Shown in pieces: positions 1 through 8,195 of a DNA stretch of 64,000 nucleotides; position 1 is the first letter of the stretch, and each line of letters begins with the position of its first letter. The notes below the pieces were generated by a model. That model was not told where the DNA came from. It worked only from the letters and a program-made list of their open reading frames with translations, and ran no database searches. Origin of the DNA: Aliidiomarina soli (lineage in GTDB: Bacteria > Pseudomonadota > Gammaproteobacteria > Enterobacterales > Alteromonadaceae); NCBI RefSeq assembly GCF_003986975.1, contig NZ_PIPO01000005.1:186001-250000 (forward strand), written 5' to 3'. The translations under genes were made by a program, and so were the position numbers.

Positions 1-1122
1 GCCCTTGAAGTGGCCATGCTGTTCCTCTTTTACGAGTTCTTTGGCATTGTCACCAACCTCTTTGGTGGCTGGCTGGGCGCTCGCTGGGGCCTGAACAGGA
101 CGATGAACATTGGCCTCGGGGTGCAGATCCTGGCGCTGGCGATGTTGCTGGTGCCGGCTGGGATGCTGACTGTAGTGTGGGTGATGGCGGCGCAGGCACT
201 GTCCGGCATTGCCAAAGACCTGAATAAAATGAGTGCCAAAAGCACTATTAAGCTGTTAGTGCCGGACAACCAACAGCAGCAGCTGTACAAATGGGTGGCG
301 ATCCTTACTGGTTCGAAAAACACCTTAAAAGGGGTAGGTTTTTTCCTTGGTGGCCTGCTACTTACACTGCTTGGCTTTACTGGCGCAGTGTTGGTTATGG
401 CGCTGATGCTTAGTGTGGTCTGGCTTTGCAGCCTGCTGTTTCTTAAAAAAGAGTCTGGCAAAGCGCAGTTTAAACCGAAATTTAATGATATCTGGTCGAA
501 AAGCCGACCTATCAATGTGCTCTCAGCCGCGCGCTTTCTCCTGTTTGGTGCCCGTGATGTCTGGTTTGTGGTGGCCTTGCCTGTATTTCTGGCCAGCCAG
601 CTTGGCTGGGGCAACTGGCAGGTTGGCAGTTTTCTTGCGTTGTGGGTGATTGGCTACGGGTTCGTTCAGGGGCTTGCGCCAAGACTCACTCAGCAAGCGG
701 ATGCCAGCCCGCGGAATCAGGCGGTATTGTGGGGCGCTTTACTGACCCTCAGTCCGTTACTGTTATCGCTGGCGCTTTGGCAGGGGTGGCCGGTCGCAAC
801 CAGCATTATTATTGGTCTGGCCGCTTTCGGTATTTTGTTCGCCATTAACTCGTCGCTGCACAGTTATCTGATTGTATCCTACTCGCGTGCCGATGGTGTG
901 TCCCTGGACGTGGGTTTTTATTATATGGCCAACGCGGCGGGCCGATTGCTTGGCACTGTACTCTCCGGCTGGGTTTATCAGCAGTGGGGGCTGCTTGCGT
1001 GTCTGCTAATCTCTACTGCGTTGATTTTCTTCTCTACCATTGCCATCAGCGCGCTACCGCAGCGTAGCGCCGGTCCGGCCGGGCCAATGCCTGGCGAGCC
1101 AAACCAGAACGGCGTAAACTAA
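1..1122 (+). CDS. arsJ: MFS exporter, ArsJ-like (5' end outside window)
   Basis: The reading frame is open from base 1 (codons Ala-Leu-Glu before a GTG at 10), so the gene starts upstream and this is the C-terminal 373 residues. The visible part has about ten hydrophobic segments typical of a major facilitator. The motif KDLNKMSAKS near residue 75 and the stretch LTGSKNTLKGVGFFLGG are, from memory, hallmarks of ArsJ, which exports 1-arseno-3-phosphoglycerate made by a partner GAPDH from arsenate. The partner gene and any ArsR regulator would lie upstream, outside the window. The next gene, a lipoprotein peptidase, looks unrelated. ArsJ assignment is by remembered motif; a general MFS label is certain. 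Confidence 0.75.
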   Translation, partial: ALEVAMLFLFYEFFGIVTNLFGGWLGARWGLNRTMNIGLGVQILALAMLLVPAGMLTVVWVMAAQALSGIAKDLNKMSAKSTIKLLVPDNQQQQLYKWVAILTGSKNTLKGVGFFLGGLLLTLLGFTGAVLVMALMLSVVWLCSLLFLKKESGKAQFKPKFNDIWSKSRPINVLSAARFLLFGARDVWFVVALPVFLASQLGWGNWQVGSFLALWVIGYGFVQGLAPRLTQQADASPRNQAVLWGALLTLSPLLLSLALWQGWPVATSIIIGLAAFGILFAINSSLHSYLIVSYSRADGVSLDVGFYYMANAAGRLLGTVLSGWVYQQWGLLACLLISTALIFFSTIAISALPQRSAGPAGPMPGEPNQNGVN

Positions 1123-1138
1123 AGCCAGGATAAACCAG

Positions 1139-1159
1139 ATTCGCGCAACCCGCGCGAAT
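1139..1159. promoter_or_regulatory. Perfect 8-bp inverted repeat before the M49-like gene, with possible extended -10
   Basis: ATTCGCGC, a 5-base spacer, then GCGCGAAT lies between the ArsJ-like stop and the lipoprotein start. It has no T-run, so it is a poor terminator. TGGTATATA directly after it (1161-1169) resembles an extended -10, which would place the repeat as an operator. No convincing -35 is present. Confidence 0.3.
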
Positions 1160-1207
1160 TTGGTATATACAATCAGGCTTTCAAAATACGTCATATAAGG
1201 TTTTGCT

Positions 1208-2872
1208 ATGAAATCGATTACATACCTCTCGCTGGCGGTCGCGGCTGCCTTAAGCGTCGCAGCCTGCAGCGCTGAACGCAGCCCGTCAGAGCAACCCGGG
1301 GCTGGTCATACGCTGGTTGCTGGCGCGGAACAGCGTCTGGATATTTACCAGCCAGTTCGCTTAGATGCGGATCTGTCGCACTTGTCAGACAATCAACGGC
1401 AAATGGTAGCGACCCTGATCGAAGCCTCAGAGATTATGGATACCCTGTTCTGGCGGCAGGCCTACAGCGGTGACCGTGAGGAGTTGCTGAATGGGATTAA
1501 CGACCCACAAGTACGTCGCTTTGCCGAGATCAATTATGGGCCATGGGACAGACTGAATAATAACCTCCCATTTTTAGCTGGTTACAGCGAAAAGCCGCTG
1601 GGCGCCAATTATTACCCGGCTGATATGAGCCGCGAAGAATTCGATGCTGCGCAGTTCGACGACAAAGACAGCCTGTATACACTGGTACGGCGCAATGACC
1701 AGGGCGAGTTGTATGCATTGCCCTACCATGAAGTCTATAAAGACGAACTGCAACGCGCGGCGTCACTGCTAAATGAGGCTGCGGATCTGGCCGATTATGA
1801 GCCCTTTGCTGACTACTTGCGCGCCCGTGCTGAGGCGTTCCTTAGCAGTGACTATCAGCCATCGGACATGCAGTGGATGGACCTTGAGGACAACCTGGTT
1901 GATGTCATTATCGGTCCGATTGAAGTCTATGAAGACCGTCTGTTCGGCTACAAGGCAGGTTTTGAATCGTATGTATTGATTAAAGATCTGGAGTGGAGTG
2001 AACGTTTAGCGGTGTACGCAGAGCATCTGCCAGCCCTGCAGCGTGGCTTACCGGTGCCAGAGCAGTACAAAGCGGAAGAGCCGGGCAGTGATGCACAATT
2101 AAATGCTTATGACATTGTGTACTACGCCGGTCATTCCAATGCCGGCAGCAAAACCATTGCGGTTAACCTACCGAATGACGAGGAAGTACAGCTGGCCAAA
2201 GGAACCCGGCGTTCGCAGCTGAAAAATGCGATGCGGGCGAAGTTTGACGAGATCCTGCTGCCAATTGCAGATGAGCTGATTGTACCTGAGCAGCGCGACA
2301 ACATTACTTTTGATGCGTTCTTTGCCAATACCATGTTCCATGAAGTAGCCCATGGGCTGGGAATTAAAAACACCATTGATGGCCGTGGTACGGTGCGGGC
2401 GGCTCTGCGCGAGTACAGTTCACCACTGGAAGAAGGCAAAGCAGATATTCTGGGTTTGTATATGGTGACGCAATTGCTTGAAGAAGGCGTTATCAGTGAA
2501 GGTGAGCTGGAAGATTACTATGTTACCTTCCTCGCTGGTATCTTCCGTTCGGTGCGCTTTGGTGCGTCAAGCGCGCACGGGCAGGCCAATATGGTGCGCT
2601 TCAATTACTTTGCTGATGCCGATGCCTTTACCCGCAATGACGATGGCCAGTATTCAGTGAACATGGACAATATGCGTGCAGCCATGAATGATCTGTCGGC
2701 ACTGATTCTGCAATTGCAGGGTGACGGCGACTATCAAGGTGTCGGAGAATTGTTTGCCGAGATGGGTCATGTTGGCGAAACGCTGCAGTTTGACTTAGAC
2801 CGTTTGCAGCAAGCGCAGATCCCGGTTGATGTGCACTTTGAACAAGGTAAGTCGGTACTGGGTCTGAATTAA
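1208..2872 (+). CDS. Lipoprotein zinc peptidase, DPP III (M49)-like family
   Basis: This predicted zinc metallopeptidase is anchored in the cell envelope. The first 20 residues form a lipoprotein signal ending in Val-Ala-Ala-Cys (lipobox Cys20). A HEVAH zinc motif sits at residues 378-382, and EEGKAD at 408-413 supplies the likely third zinc ligand, as EECRAE does in dipeptidyl peptidase III. Unlike true DPP III, whose motif is HEXXGH (one extra residue), this protein has the shorter HEXXH spacing, and it is also shorter (554 residues). Start is the ATG at 1208 with TAAGG about 8 bases upstream. It stands alone, convergent with the BCCT gene. Substrate unknown; related proteins are often mis-annotated as Nudix or DPP III. 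Confidence 0.75.
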   Translation: MKSITYLSLAVAAALSVAACSAERSPSEQPGAGHTLVAGAEQRLDIYQPVRLDADLSHLSDNQRQMVATLIEASEIMDTLFWRQAYSGDREELLNGINDPQVRRFAEINYGPWDRLNNNLPFLAGYSEKPLGANYYPADMSREEFDAAQFDDKDSLYTLVRRNDQGELYALPYHEVYKDELQRAASLLNEAADLADYEPFADYLRARAEAFLSSDYQPSDMQWMDLEDNLVDVIIGPIEVYEDRLFGYKAGFESYVLIKDLEWSERLAVYAEHLPALQRGLPVPEQYKAEEPGSDAQLNAYDIVYYAGHSNAGSKTIAVNLPNDEEVQLAKGTRRSQLKNAMRAKFDEILLPIADELIVPEQRDNITFDAFFANTMFHEVAHGLGIKNTIDGRGTVRAALREYSSPLEEGKADILGLYMVTQLLEEGVISEGELEDYYVTFLAGIFRSVRFGASSAHGQANMVRFNYFADADAFTRNDDGQYSVNMDNMRAAMNDLSALILQLQGDGDYQGVGELFAEMGHVGETLQFDLDRLQQAQIPVDVHFEQGKSVLGLN

Positions 2873-2899
2873 ACCGCCCGTTCCCGATGTTGGATATGC

Positions 2900-2930
2900 A
2901 AAGGCCCGGTCACATGACCGGGCCTTTTGT
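2900..2930. terminator. Bidirectional rho-independent terminator
   Basis: A 13-base perfect inverted repeat (AAAGGCCCGGTCA, then TGACCGGGCCTTT after CA) is flanked by an A-run and a T-run, so it works on both strands. It sits between two convergent stop codons. Confidence 0.85.
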
Positions 2931-2932
2931 TT

Positions 2933-5083
2933 TCAGGCTTTGTCTTTGCCGGTGTCGCTTTCTTTGTCGTCGTCACCGTCGTTGCCATCGCTACCTGCCA
3001 GTTTATCTTCCCAGATAGCTTCCGGATCTTCTTCTATATCCAGCTCTTCATCATGCTTCGCCATATCCCATGGCAGCGTACTTGGGCTGATCTTAAGGAA
3101 GGCGAGGTAGTTTTCGAACTGATTGAGAACATCATCCATCAGGTCTCGCTCGTTGTAGCCGTAGACGTCGTAGGCCTGGCCACCCTGGCGCAGAAACACC
3201 TCTGCGGTTGAGTAGTGTTCTTTTTCCTTAATGTTGCGGCGCAACATCGGGTAGGCGTAGTCCGGCAGTTCATGCTCGCGCAGACGCACCTCGTAGAAGA
3301 AATCGAGCTGCTCTTCGAGCTTTACTTCCAGATAGACACGCTGATTTGATTCGTCCCAGATTACTTCGGCTGGCCATTTCTTTTCTACCAGGGAAGCTTT
3401 CAGCTTATCCAGGGTTGCCTGGACGTCGTTCTCAATATACTGCAGCACCTGGTCCTTATGCGGGAAGTCGACCAGACTGCTCAGGCGTCGCTCCCAGGAC
3501 CCTTTGCCAGCGCCACTGTTGGTGCGGGCACCTTTCATATGGCTGCGCAGGCTGCCGGACTGATGCCCTTCAATGATCAGGGCGCGCCACATACCAAAGG
3601 CTGCAATCAGCATGATGATCGCAAACGGCAGGGCACTGGCGACGGAGGCCGCTTGCAGGGCACTTAAGCCACCGGCAATCAAGAGTACCGAGGCGACTAC
3701 CCCTTCCAGCGTGGCCCAGAACACACGTTGCCAGACAGGTGTGTTCATCACCCCACCTGAGGCCAGCGAGTCAACCACCAGTGAACCTGAGTCAGACGAG
3801 GTGACAAAGAAGGTGATAATCAGAATAACTGTCGCTATCGAAATCACCGTGGTAAAGATCGGCGGGTAGCCGTCTAACAAGGCTGAGTACATTCTGAATA
3901 AGGCGACCGCTTCATCTGCCTGTACTTCTGCAATGAGCGAGGTATAGCCCTGCTGCATAATCAGGTTGAGTGCGGTGTCGCCGAATACACTGAACCAAAG
4001 GAAGGTGAACATGGTTGGCACAAACATAACACCGAACACGAACTGACGAATGGTGCGGCCGCGACTGATTTTTGCAATAAAGAGGCCGACAAAAGGTGCC
4101 CAGGCAATGGTCCAGCCGAAAATGAACAGGGTCCAGTTACCGATCCAGTCACTGCGCTCATAAGCCTGCAGGTTAAAGGTCCGCTCCACAATGTTATTAA
4201 GGTAAGAGCCGGTGTTCTGCAGGAAGGTTTCGAGCAGGAAAATGCTGGGGCCGAAAATAAACACAGAAACTAGTAAGAACAGCACCAGAGTCATGTTAAT
4301 GACTGAGAGTCGTTTAATCCCCTTGTCCATGCCGGCCGCCACAGAGGCAATCGCTGCCAGGGTAATGATACCGATAAATATCACCTGCACCGTGGTATTG
4401 ACCGGGACCCCCCATAACTCGTTAACCCCGGCATTAATTTGCGCCACCGACAGCCCCAGGGTGGTGGCGATACCAAACATGGTGCCGAGAATGGCAAAGG
4501 TGTCGACGGTGTGGCCAATAGGCCCGTAAATTTTATCGCCGATAAGCGGATAGAGCGCCGAGCGCATCGACAGCGGTAAACCATGGCGAAAGGCAAAGTA
4601 GGCCAGCACCAGACCGGTCAGGCCATAAATAGCCCAGATATGAAAACCCCAGTGGAAAAACGAAATCTGCATCGCTGCTTTAGCGGAATCAAGGGTTTCA
4701 GGTGCTCCCATGGGTGGTGTTGAATAATGCAGGACCGGTTCGGCCACGCCGAAAAACAGCAGGGCGATACCATAACCAGCTGAAAACAGCATAGCGAACC
4801 AGGCAGGGAAACTGTACTCTGCGTCCGCGTGATCAGGGCCTAGTTTTATCCGTCCCCATTTGGTCAGCGCTATACCGACGACAAAAACCAGAAATATTGC
4901 CACCGCCAGCATATAAAACCAGCCGAACCGGGAGGTGATTTCTGCTAACGTGGTTTCAAAGATGCTTCCGGCCAGGTCAGGATTACTTATGGTACCAATA
5001 ATGAGTAGAGCAATGACTATAATGGCAGGAAGGAAAACCGGTAAAAGTAGTGTGCTTTTTACCTTTGAGGACGTTGCACCCAT
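2933..5083 (-). CDS. betT: BCCT-family choline/betaine transporter, BetT-like
   Basis: A sodium- or proton-coupled uptake system for choline or another quaternary ammonium osmolyte in the inner membrane. Twelve hydrophobic segments fill residues 10-500. The BCCT signature region around TM8 is present (GNWTLFIFGWTIAWAPF, about residues 316-332, followed by ISRGRTIRQF). The 716-residue length and a cytoplasmic C-terminal domain of about 200 residues (FFYEVRLREHELP, then VYGYNERDLMDDVLNQFENYL) match BetT rather than short BCCT carriers such as OpuD. That tail is known to sense osmolarity. Start ATG at 5083 has GGGAGT upstream. No betA or betB is adjacent, so choline oxidation is not implied. Divergent from the channel gene at 5175. 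Confidence 0.85.
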   Translation of the reverse strand: MGATSSKVKSTLLLPVFLPAIIVIALLIIGTISNPDLAGSIFETTLAEITSRFGWFYMLAVAIFLVFVVGIALTKWGRIKLGPDHADAEYSFPAWFAMLFSAGYGIALLFFGVAEPVLHYSTPPMGAPETLDSAKAAMQISFFHWGFHIWAIYGLTGLVLAYFAFRHGLPLSMRSALYPLIGDKIYGPIGHTVDTFAILGTMFGIATTLGLSVAQINAGVNELWGVPVNTTVQVIFIGIITLAAIASVAAGMDKGIKRLSVINMTLVLFLLVSVFIFGPSIFLLETFLQNTGSYLNNIVERTFNLQAYERSDWIGNWTLFIFGWTIAWAPFVGLFIAKISRGRTIRQFVFGVMFVPTMFTFLWFSVFGDTALNLIMQQGYTSLIAEVQADEAVALFRMYSALLDGYPPIFTTVISIATVILIITFFVTSSDSGSLVVDSLASGGVMNTPVWQRVFWATLEGVVASVLLIAGGLSALQAASVASALPFAIIMLIAAFGMWRALIIEGHQSGSLRSHMKGARTNSGAGKGSWERRLSSLVDFPHKDQVLQYIENDVQATLDKLKASLVEKKWPAEVIWDESNQRVYLEVKLEEQLDFFYEVRLREHELPDYAYPMLRRNIKEKEHYSTAEVFLRQGGQAYDVYGYNERDLMDDVLNQFENYLAFLKISPSTLPWDMAKHDEELDIEEDPEAIWEDKLAGSDGNDGDDDKESDTGKDKA

Positions 5084-5174
5084 GCAAATACTCCCTAAAA
5101 TGAAGAACTTATTAGCGTAAGTTTATGTAAAGACTAGCAGCACCTGACTTGAATACAAGAAACAAGGACAACAG

Positions 5175-7076
5175 ATGTTTCACCTCAAACTGATTGATCA
5201 CCTCAAGTTTTACCTCGAACGCCAGCTGGCAAAAGGGGCTTTCTATCAGTTGCTGGTGGCCTGGATGCTGGTGGTGCTGGTGTCGGTAACCGGCGGTGTT
5301 CTGGTAACGGCTCTGCATGGTCCGCAAGAGGTTTACGCGGAGAATATATGGTGGGCTTTTCTACGCCTGACGGACCCGGGTTACCTGGGCGATGACCAGG
5401 GGGTGATGCGCCGGGTCATTTCCACGATACTGACGGTATTAGGTTATGTGCTCTTTATGGGTACGCTGGTCGCGATTATGACCCAATGGCTGTCTGCCAA
5501 AATGCGCACCCTGGAGCAGGGCCTGACGCCGGTGTCGTTGCGCCGTCATATCGCGGTGTTGGGCTGGACCTCGCGGACCATACCGATCCTACTCGACGTA
5601 CTTGGCCGGGGGGCACTGTTGGATGAGCGTGATAAGCGGACCCAGACCCGGATTACGGTGCTGGCTGAAGACATTACTGAGGGTGCGACGGCGCAGTTTT
5701 ACAGCAATGCTGAACTCTCCCGGCAGCGCCGTCAGGTTATCCTGCGTTCTGGTTCGATGCTTAACCCTGAGCACCTTCACCGTGTCGCGGCCGCCAATGC
5801 GCGGGTGGTCATTATTCCGTCGCCGGCGGTAACCCCGGCAGAGTTGCTGTCAGCCGATGCGGAAGCGATTAAAGTGCTGTTGTACCTCAGTGCGCAACGG
5901 CCACCGGAGCAGTTGCCGTTGGCGATTGTTGAACTGCAAAGCGCAGAAAAAATAGCCTTAGCCCGCCATTCGTATCGCGGACCTTTGCAACTGGTAGCAA
6001 GCGATATCGCGATTGCCCGCGCTTTTAGTCAAAGCGTACTTCAGCCTGGGGTTTCCGACATACTCGATAACCTGCTGGTCGACGCCTATGGTTGTCAGTT
6101 CTATACCAGCCCGGCCACAGCGCTGCAGGGACAGCCGTGGCGTACGGTGAGCCAACATTATAAAGCCGCGATACCCTGCGGCTTGATCCGACGTGAAGAG
6201 GGTCGTAGTTTCCCGGTACTGGCGCCAGCGCATGATCTGGTGATTGGCCGCGACGACAGCCTGGTGCTGCTGGCTAAAGCTGAACGGGATATTGTACTGC
6301 TGCCGCCTGACGAGGCTCTGGAGCCCCAGTTACCGGCACCGGACTGGTCTGATTATCCGCCTGCAAAGGCGCAACGGTCAGTGCTACTGCTGGGCTGGAA
6401 CGGACGGGTGCCGAGATTTGTTGAGCACATTGCGCAAGCGACCTCAGAGCAACTGTCGTTAACCTCAATTTCGACCATGCCAGCCACAGAGCGCGCGCAA
6501 CAGCTTGAATCCCTGGTTTTGGATTGCCAACTGATAGAAGCGGATTACACACGACCTTCTGTGCTAAGCAAGCAAAGTCTGTCGACCTATGACAGTATTG
6601 TGGTGTTTGCCAGTGACCGGCTGGAAAGTGGTGAAGAAGCGGATGCGCGCAGTATTGTTGCGAATCAGCTACTGGACTTACTGCTCGATGACGAACAGCA
6701 ACGGCCACAGGTGGTGGTTGAACTGACCGACCCGAACAATGCAGTCTATGTTAGTGCGAACAAGTACAAGTTACGCAGTGAAGTGGTGCAGAGCTCAGCG
6801 ATTATCAGCCACTTATTGGCGCAGCTGGCGGTTTACCCTGAACTGCGAGCCGTGTATGACACCCTGCTAAGCCCGAAAGGGGTTGGTTTGCAGGTGCGGC
6901 CTGTGCCGCACAAATGGCTGGGGCAACATTATTTTCGCACCCTGCAGCAAGCGGTAGCCGCCGAAGGGGCTGTTTTGCTCGGGGTTAAACATGCAAAAGA
7001 GCGTGCTCAACTGAACCTCGCGCCCGGCTTCAGCGTAGACTGTACAGAGCAGACCAAACTGGTCGTCATGGGCTAG
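5175..7076 (+). CDS. CASTOR/POLLUX-like ion channel with RCK-type domains
   Basis: Predicted inner-membrane cation channel. Two N-terminal membrane segments (about residues 23-48 and 84-106) flank a pore region containing WWAFLRLTDPGYLGDD. Cytoplasmic nucleotide-binding-like (TrkA-N/RCK) folds follow, starting with RRHIAVLGWTSRTIPILLD near residue 123 and again with RSVLLLGWNGRVPRFVEHI near 400. This order matches bacterial relatives of plant CASTOR/POLLUX/DMI1 nuclear channels. The pore lacks the TVGYG potassium filter, so ion selectivity cannot be assigned. Start ATG has AAGGA upstream. Divergent from the BetT-like gene with about 90 bases between, which may reflect a shared osmotic role (inference). 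Confidence 0.8.
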   Translation: MFHLKLIDHLKFYLERQLAKGAFYQLLVAWMLVVLVSVTGGVLVTALHGPQEVYAENIWWAFLRLTDPGYLGDDQGVMRRVISTILTVLGYVLFMGTLVAIMTQWLSAKMRTLEQGLTPVSLRRHIAVLGWTSRTIPILLDVLGRGALLDERDKRTQTRITVLAEDITEGATAQFYSNAELSRQRRQVILRSGSMLNPEHLHRVAAANARVVIIPSPAVTPAELLSADAEAIKVLLYLSAQRPPEQLPLAIVELQSAEKIALARHSYRGPLQLVASDIAIARAFSQSVLQPGVSDILDNLLVDAYGCQFYTSPATALQGQPWRTVSQHYKAAIPCGLIRREEGRSFPVLAPAHDLVIGRDDSLVLLAKAERDIVLLPPDEALEPQLPAPDWSDYPPAKAQRSVLLLGWNGRVPRFVEHIAQATSEQLSLTSISTMPATERAQQLESLVLDCQLIEADYTRPSVLSKQSLSTYDSIVVFASDRLESGEEADARSIVANQLLDLLLDDEQQRPQVVVELTDPNNAVYVSANKYKLRSEVVQSSAIISHLLAQLAVYPELRAVYDTLLSPKGVGLQVRPVPHKWLGQHYFRTLQQAVAAEGAVLLGVKHAKERAQLNLAPGFSVDCTEQTKLVVMG

Positions 7077-7121
7077 CAAGGTTAGCGCGTTTTTTATCTC
7101 AATTGGTTTAGTAGGTGTAAT

Positions 7122-8192
7122 GTGCAATATGCAACCAGGCTAAGTAGTCCGCTTACACTCGTGTTGTTGCCGGTGGTGGTACTGCTGGCTGCATGTTCAC
7201 GTGACGCTGATGACAGCGACACCACGCAAGCAGCTGAACGGCGCACACCAATTGCGGTGTACGAGGTGTCTCCCCGTGACTTATCACGTCAGGTGCGATT
7301 GTCAGCAAGCGTTCGTCCTCGATTTCAGATTGCAATCAACAGCCGTCTGCATGGGTCGCTGGTTGAAGTGCTGGCTGAAGAGGGTGACCGTGTCGAGCAG
7401 GGGCAGCTTCTGGCACGCTTCGATGTGCAGGAAGAAAGCGTCGAGTTGCAACGCGCCGAATCGAGTAAAGAAGAAGCCCGCTTAGAGTATCAACGGCTTG
7501 AGCAATTACTGGAGTCACGCAATATTAGTGACGCCGAGCTGCAACGGGCACGGGCGGCCTACGAAGTAGCCAGAGCCGAGCAGCAGTTATGGCAGACCCG
7601 GGTCGATTTTGGTTCGGTACGGGCACCGCAGAATGCGGTGGTAACGGCCCGCCATATTGAGCCCGGTGAAGTGGCCGAGTCGCAACAACCTCTGTTCGAA
7701 CTTGGGGTGATGGAAGAACTGGTGTTGTTGCCCGGCATTTCCGAGCGCGATGTTCGCCATTTACGTGTCGGTCAGGTGGTTCCGGTGCAACTGGATGCGT
7801 TACCGGAGCGAACCTTCAACGGACGCATTCGGCGCATTTTCCCCATGGCAGATGCGACTACGCGAATGGTTACGATTGAAATAGCGCTGCCCGAGGACAG
7901 TTTTGCGCAGGGCGTCCGACCGGGTTACTTAGGCCGCATCCCGATGGTGATTGACGCCCGCCCCGATACTATTGCTGTGCCCGCCGCTGCAGTAGGGGAA
8001 GGGGATGACGGTCACTATATCTATGTGGTGGAAGAGGAACGGCTGGTTCGTCGTGAGGTCACCGTCGGCATTACCCGTGGCCAATGGACCGAGATAGAAC
8101 AAGGGCTGAGTGCGGATGAGCTGGTGCTTGCCAGTAATCCGATTGATATGGCGGAAGGGACCGCTGTACGAATTGTCGGTTACCGGGGGTAG
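7122..8192 (+). CDS. RND efflux periplasmic adaptor (membrane fusion protein), lipoprotein
   Basis: The HlyD/AcrA-type adaptor of a tripartite efflux pump. The N-terminus ends in a lipobox Leu-Leu-Ala-Ala-Cys (Cys25), so it is probably anchored to the inner membrane by lipid. A first lipoyl half-motif (GSLVEVLAEEGDRVEQGQLL, about residues 77-96) leads into a coiled-coil hairpin (about 105-150, rich in Glu/Gln/Ala), then the second lipoyl half and beta-barrel (VRAPQNAVVTARHIEPGEVA). The GTG at 7122 with an AGGTG upstream is the only start that keeps the whole signal. It is followed after 3 bases by the pump gene, so the two are one operon. No outer-membrane TolC-type gene is adjacent. Confidence 0.88.
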   Translation: MQYATRLSSPLTLVLLPVVVLLAACSRDADDSDTTQAAERRTPIAVYEVSPRDLSRQVRLSASVRPRFQIAINSRLHGSLVEVLAEEGDRVEQGQLLARFDVQEESVELQRAESSKEEARLEYQRLEQLLESRNISDAELQRARAAYEVARAEQQLWQTRVDFGSVRAPQNAVVTARHIEPGEVAESQQPLFELGVMEELVLLPGISERDVRHLRVGQVVPVQLDALPERTFNGRIRRIFPMADATTRMVTIEIALPEDSFAQGVRPGYLGRIPMVIDARPDTIAVPAAAVGEGDDGHYIYVVEEERLVRREVTVGITRGQWTEIEQGLSADELVLASNPIDMAEGTAVRIVGYRG

Positions 8193-8195
8193 CGC

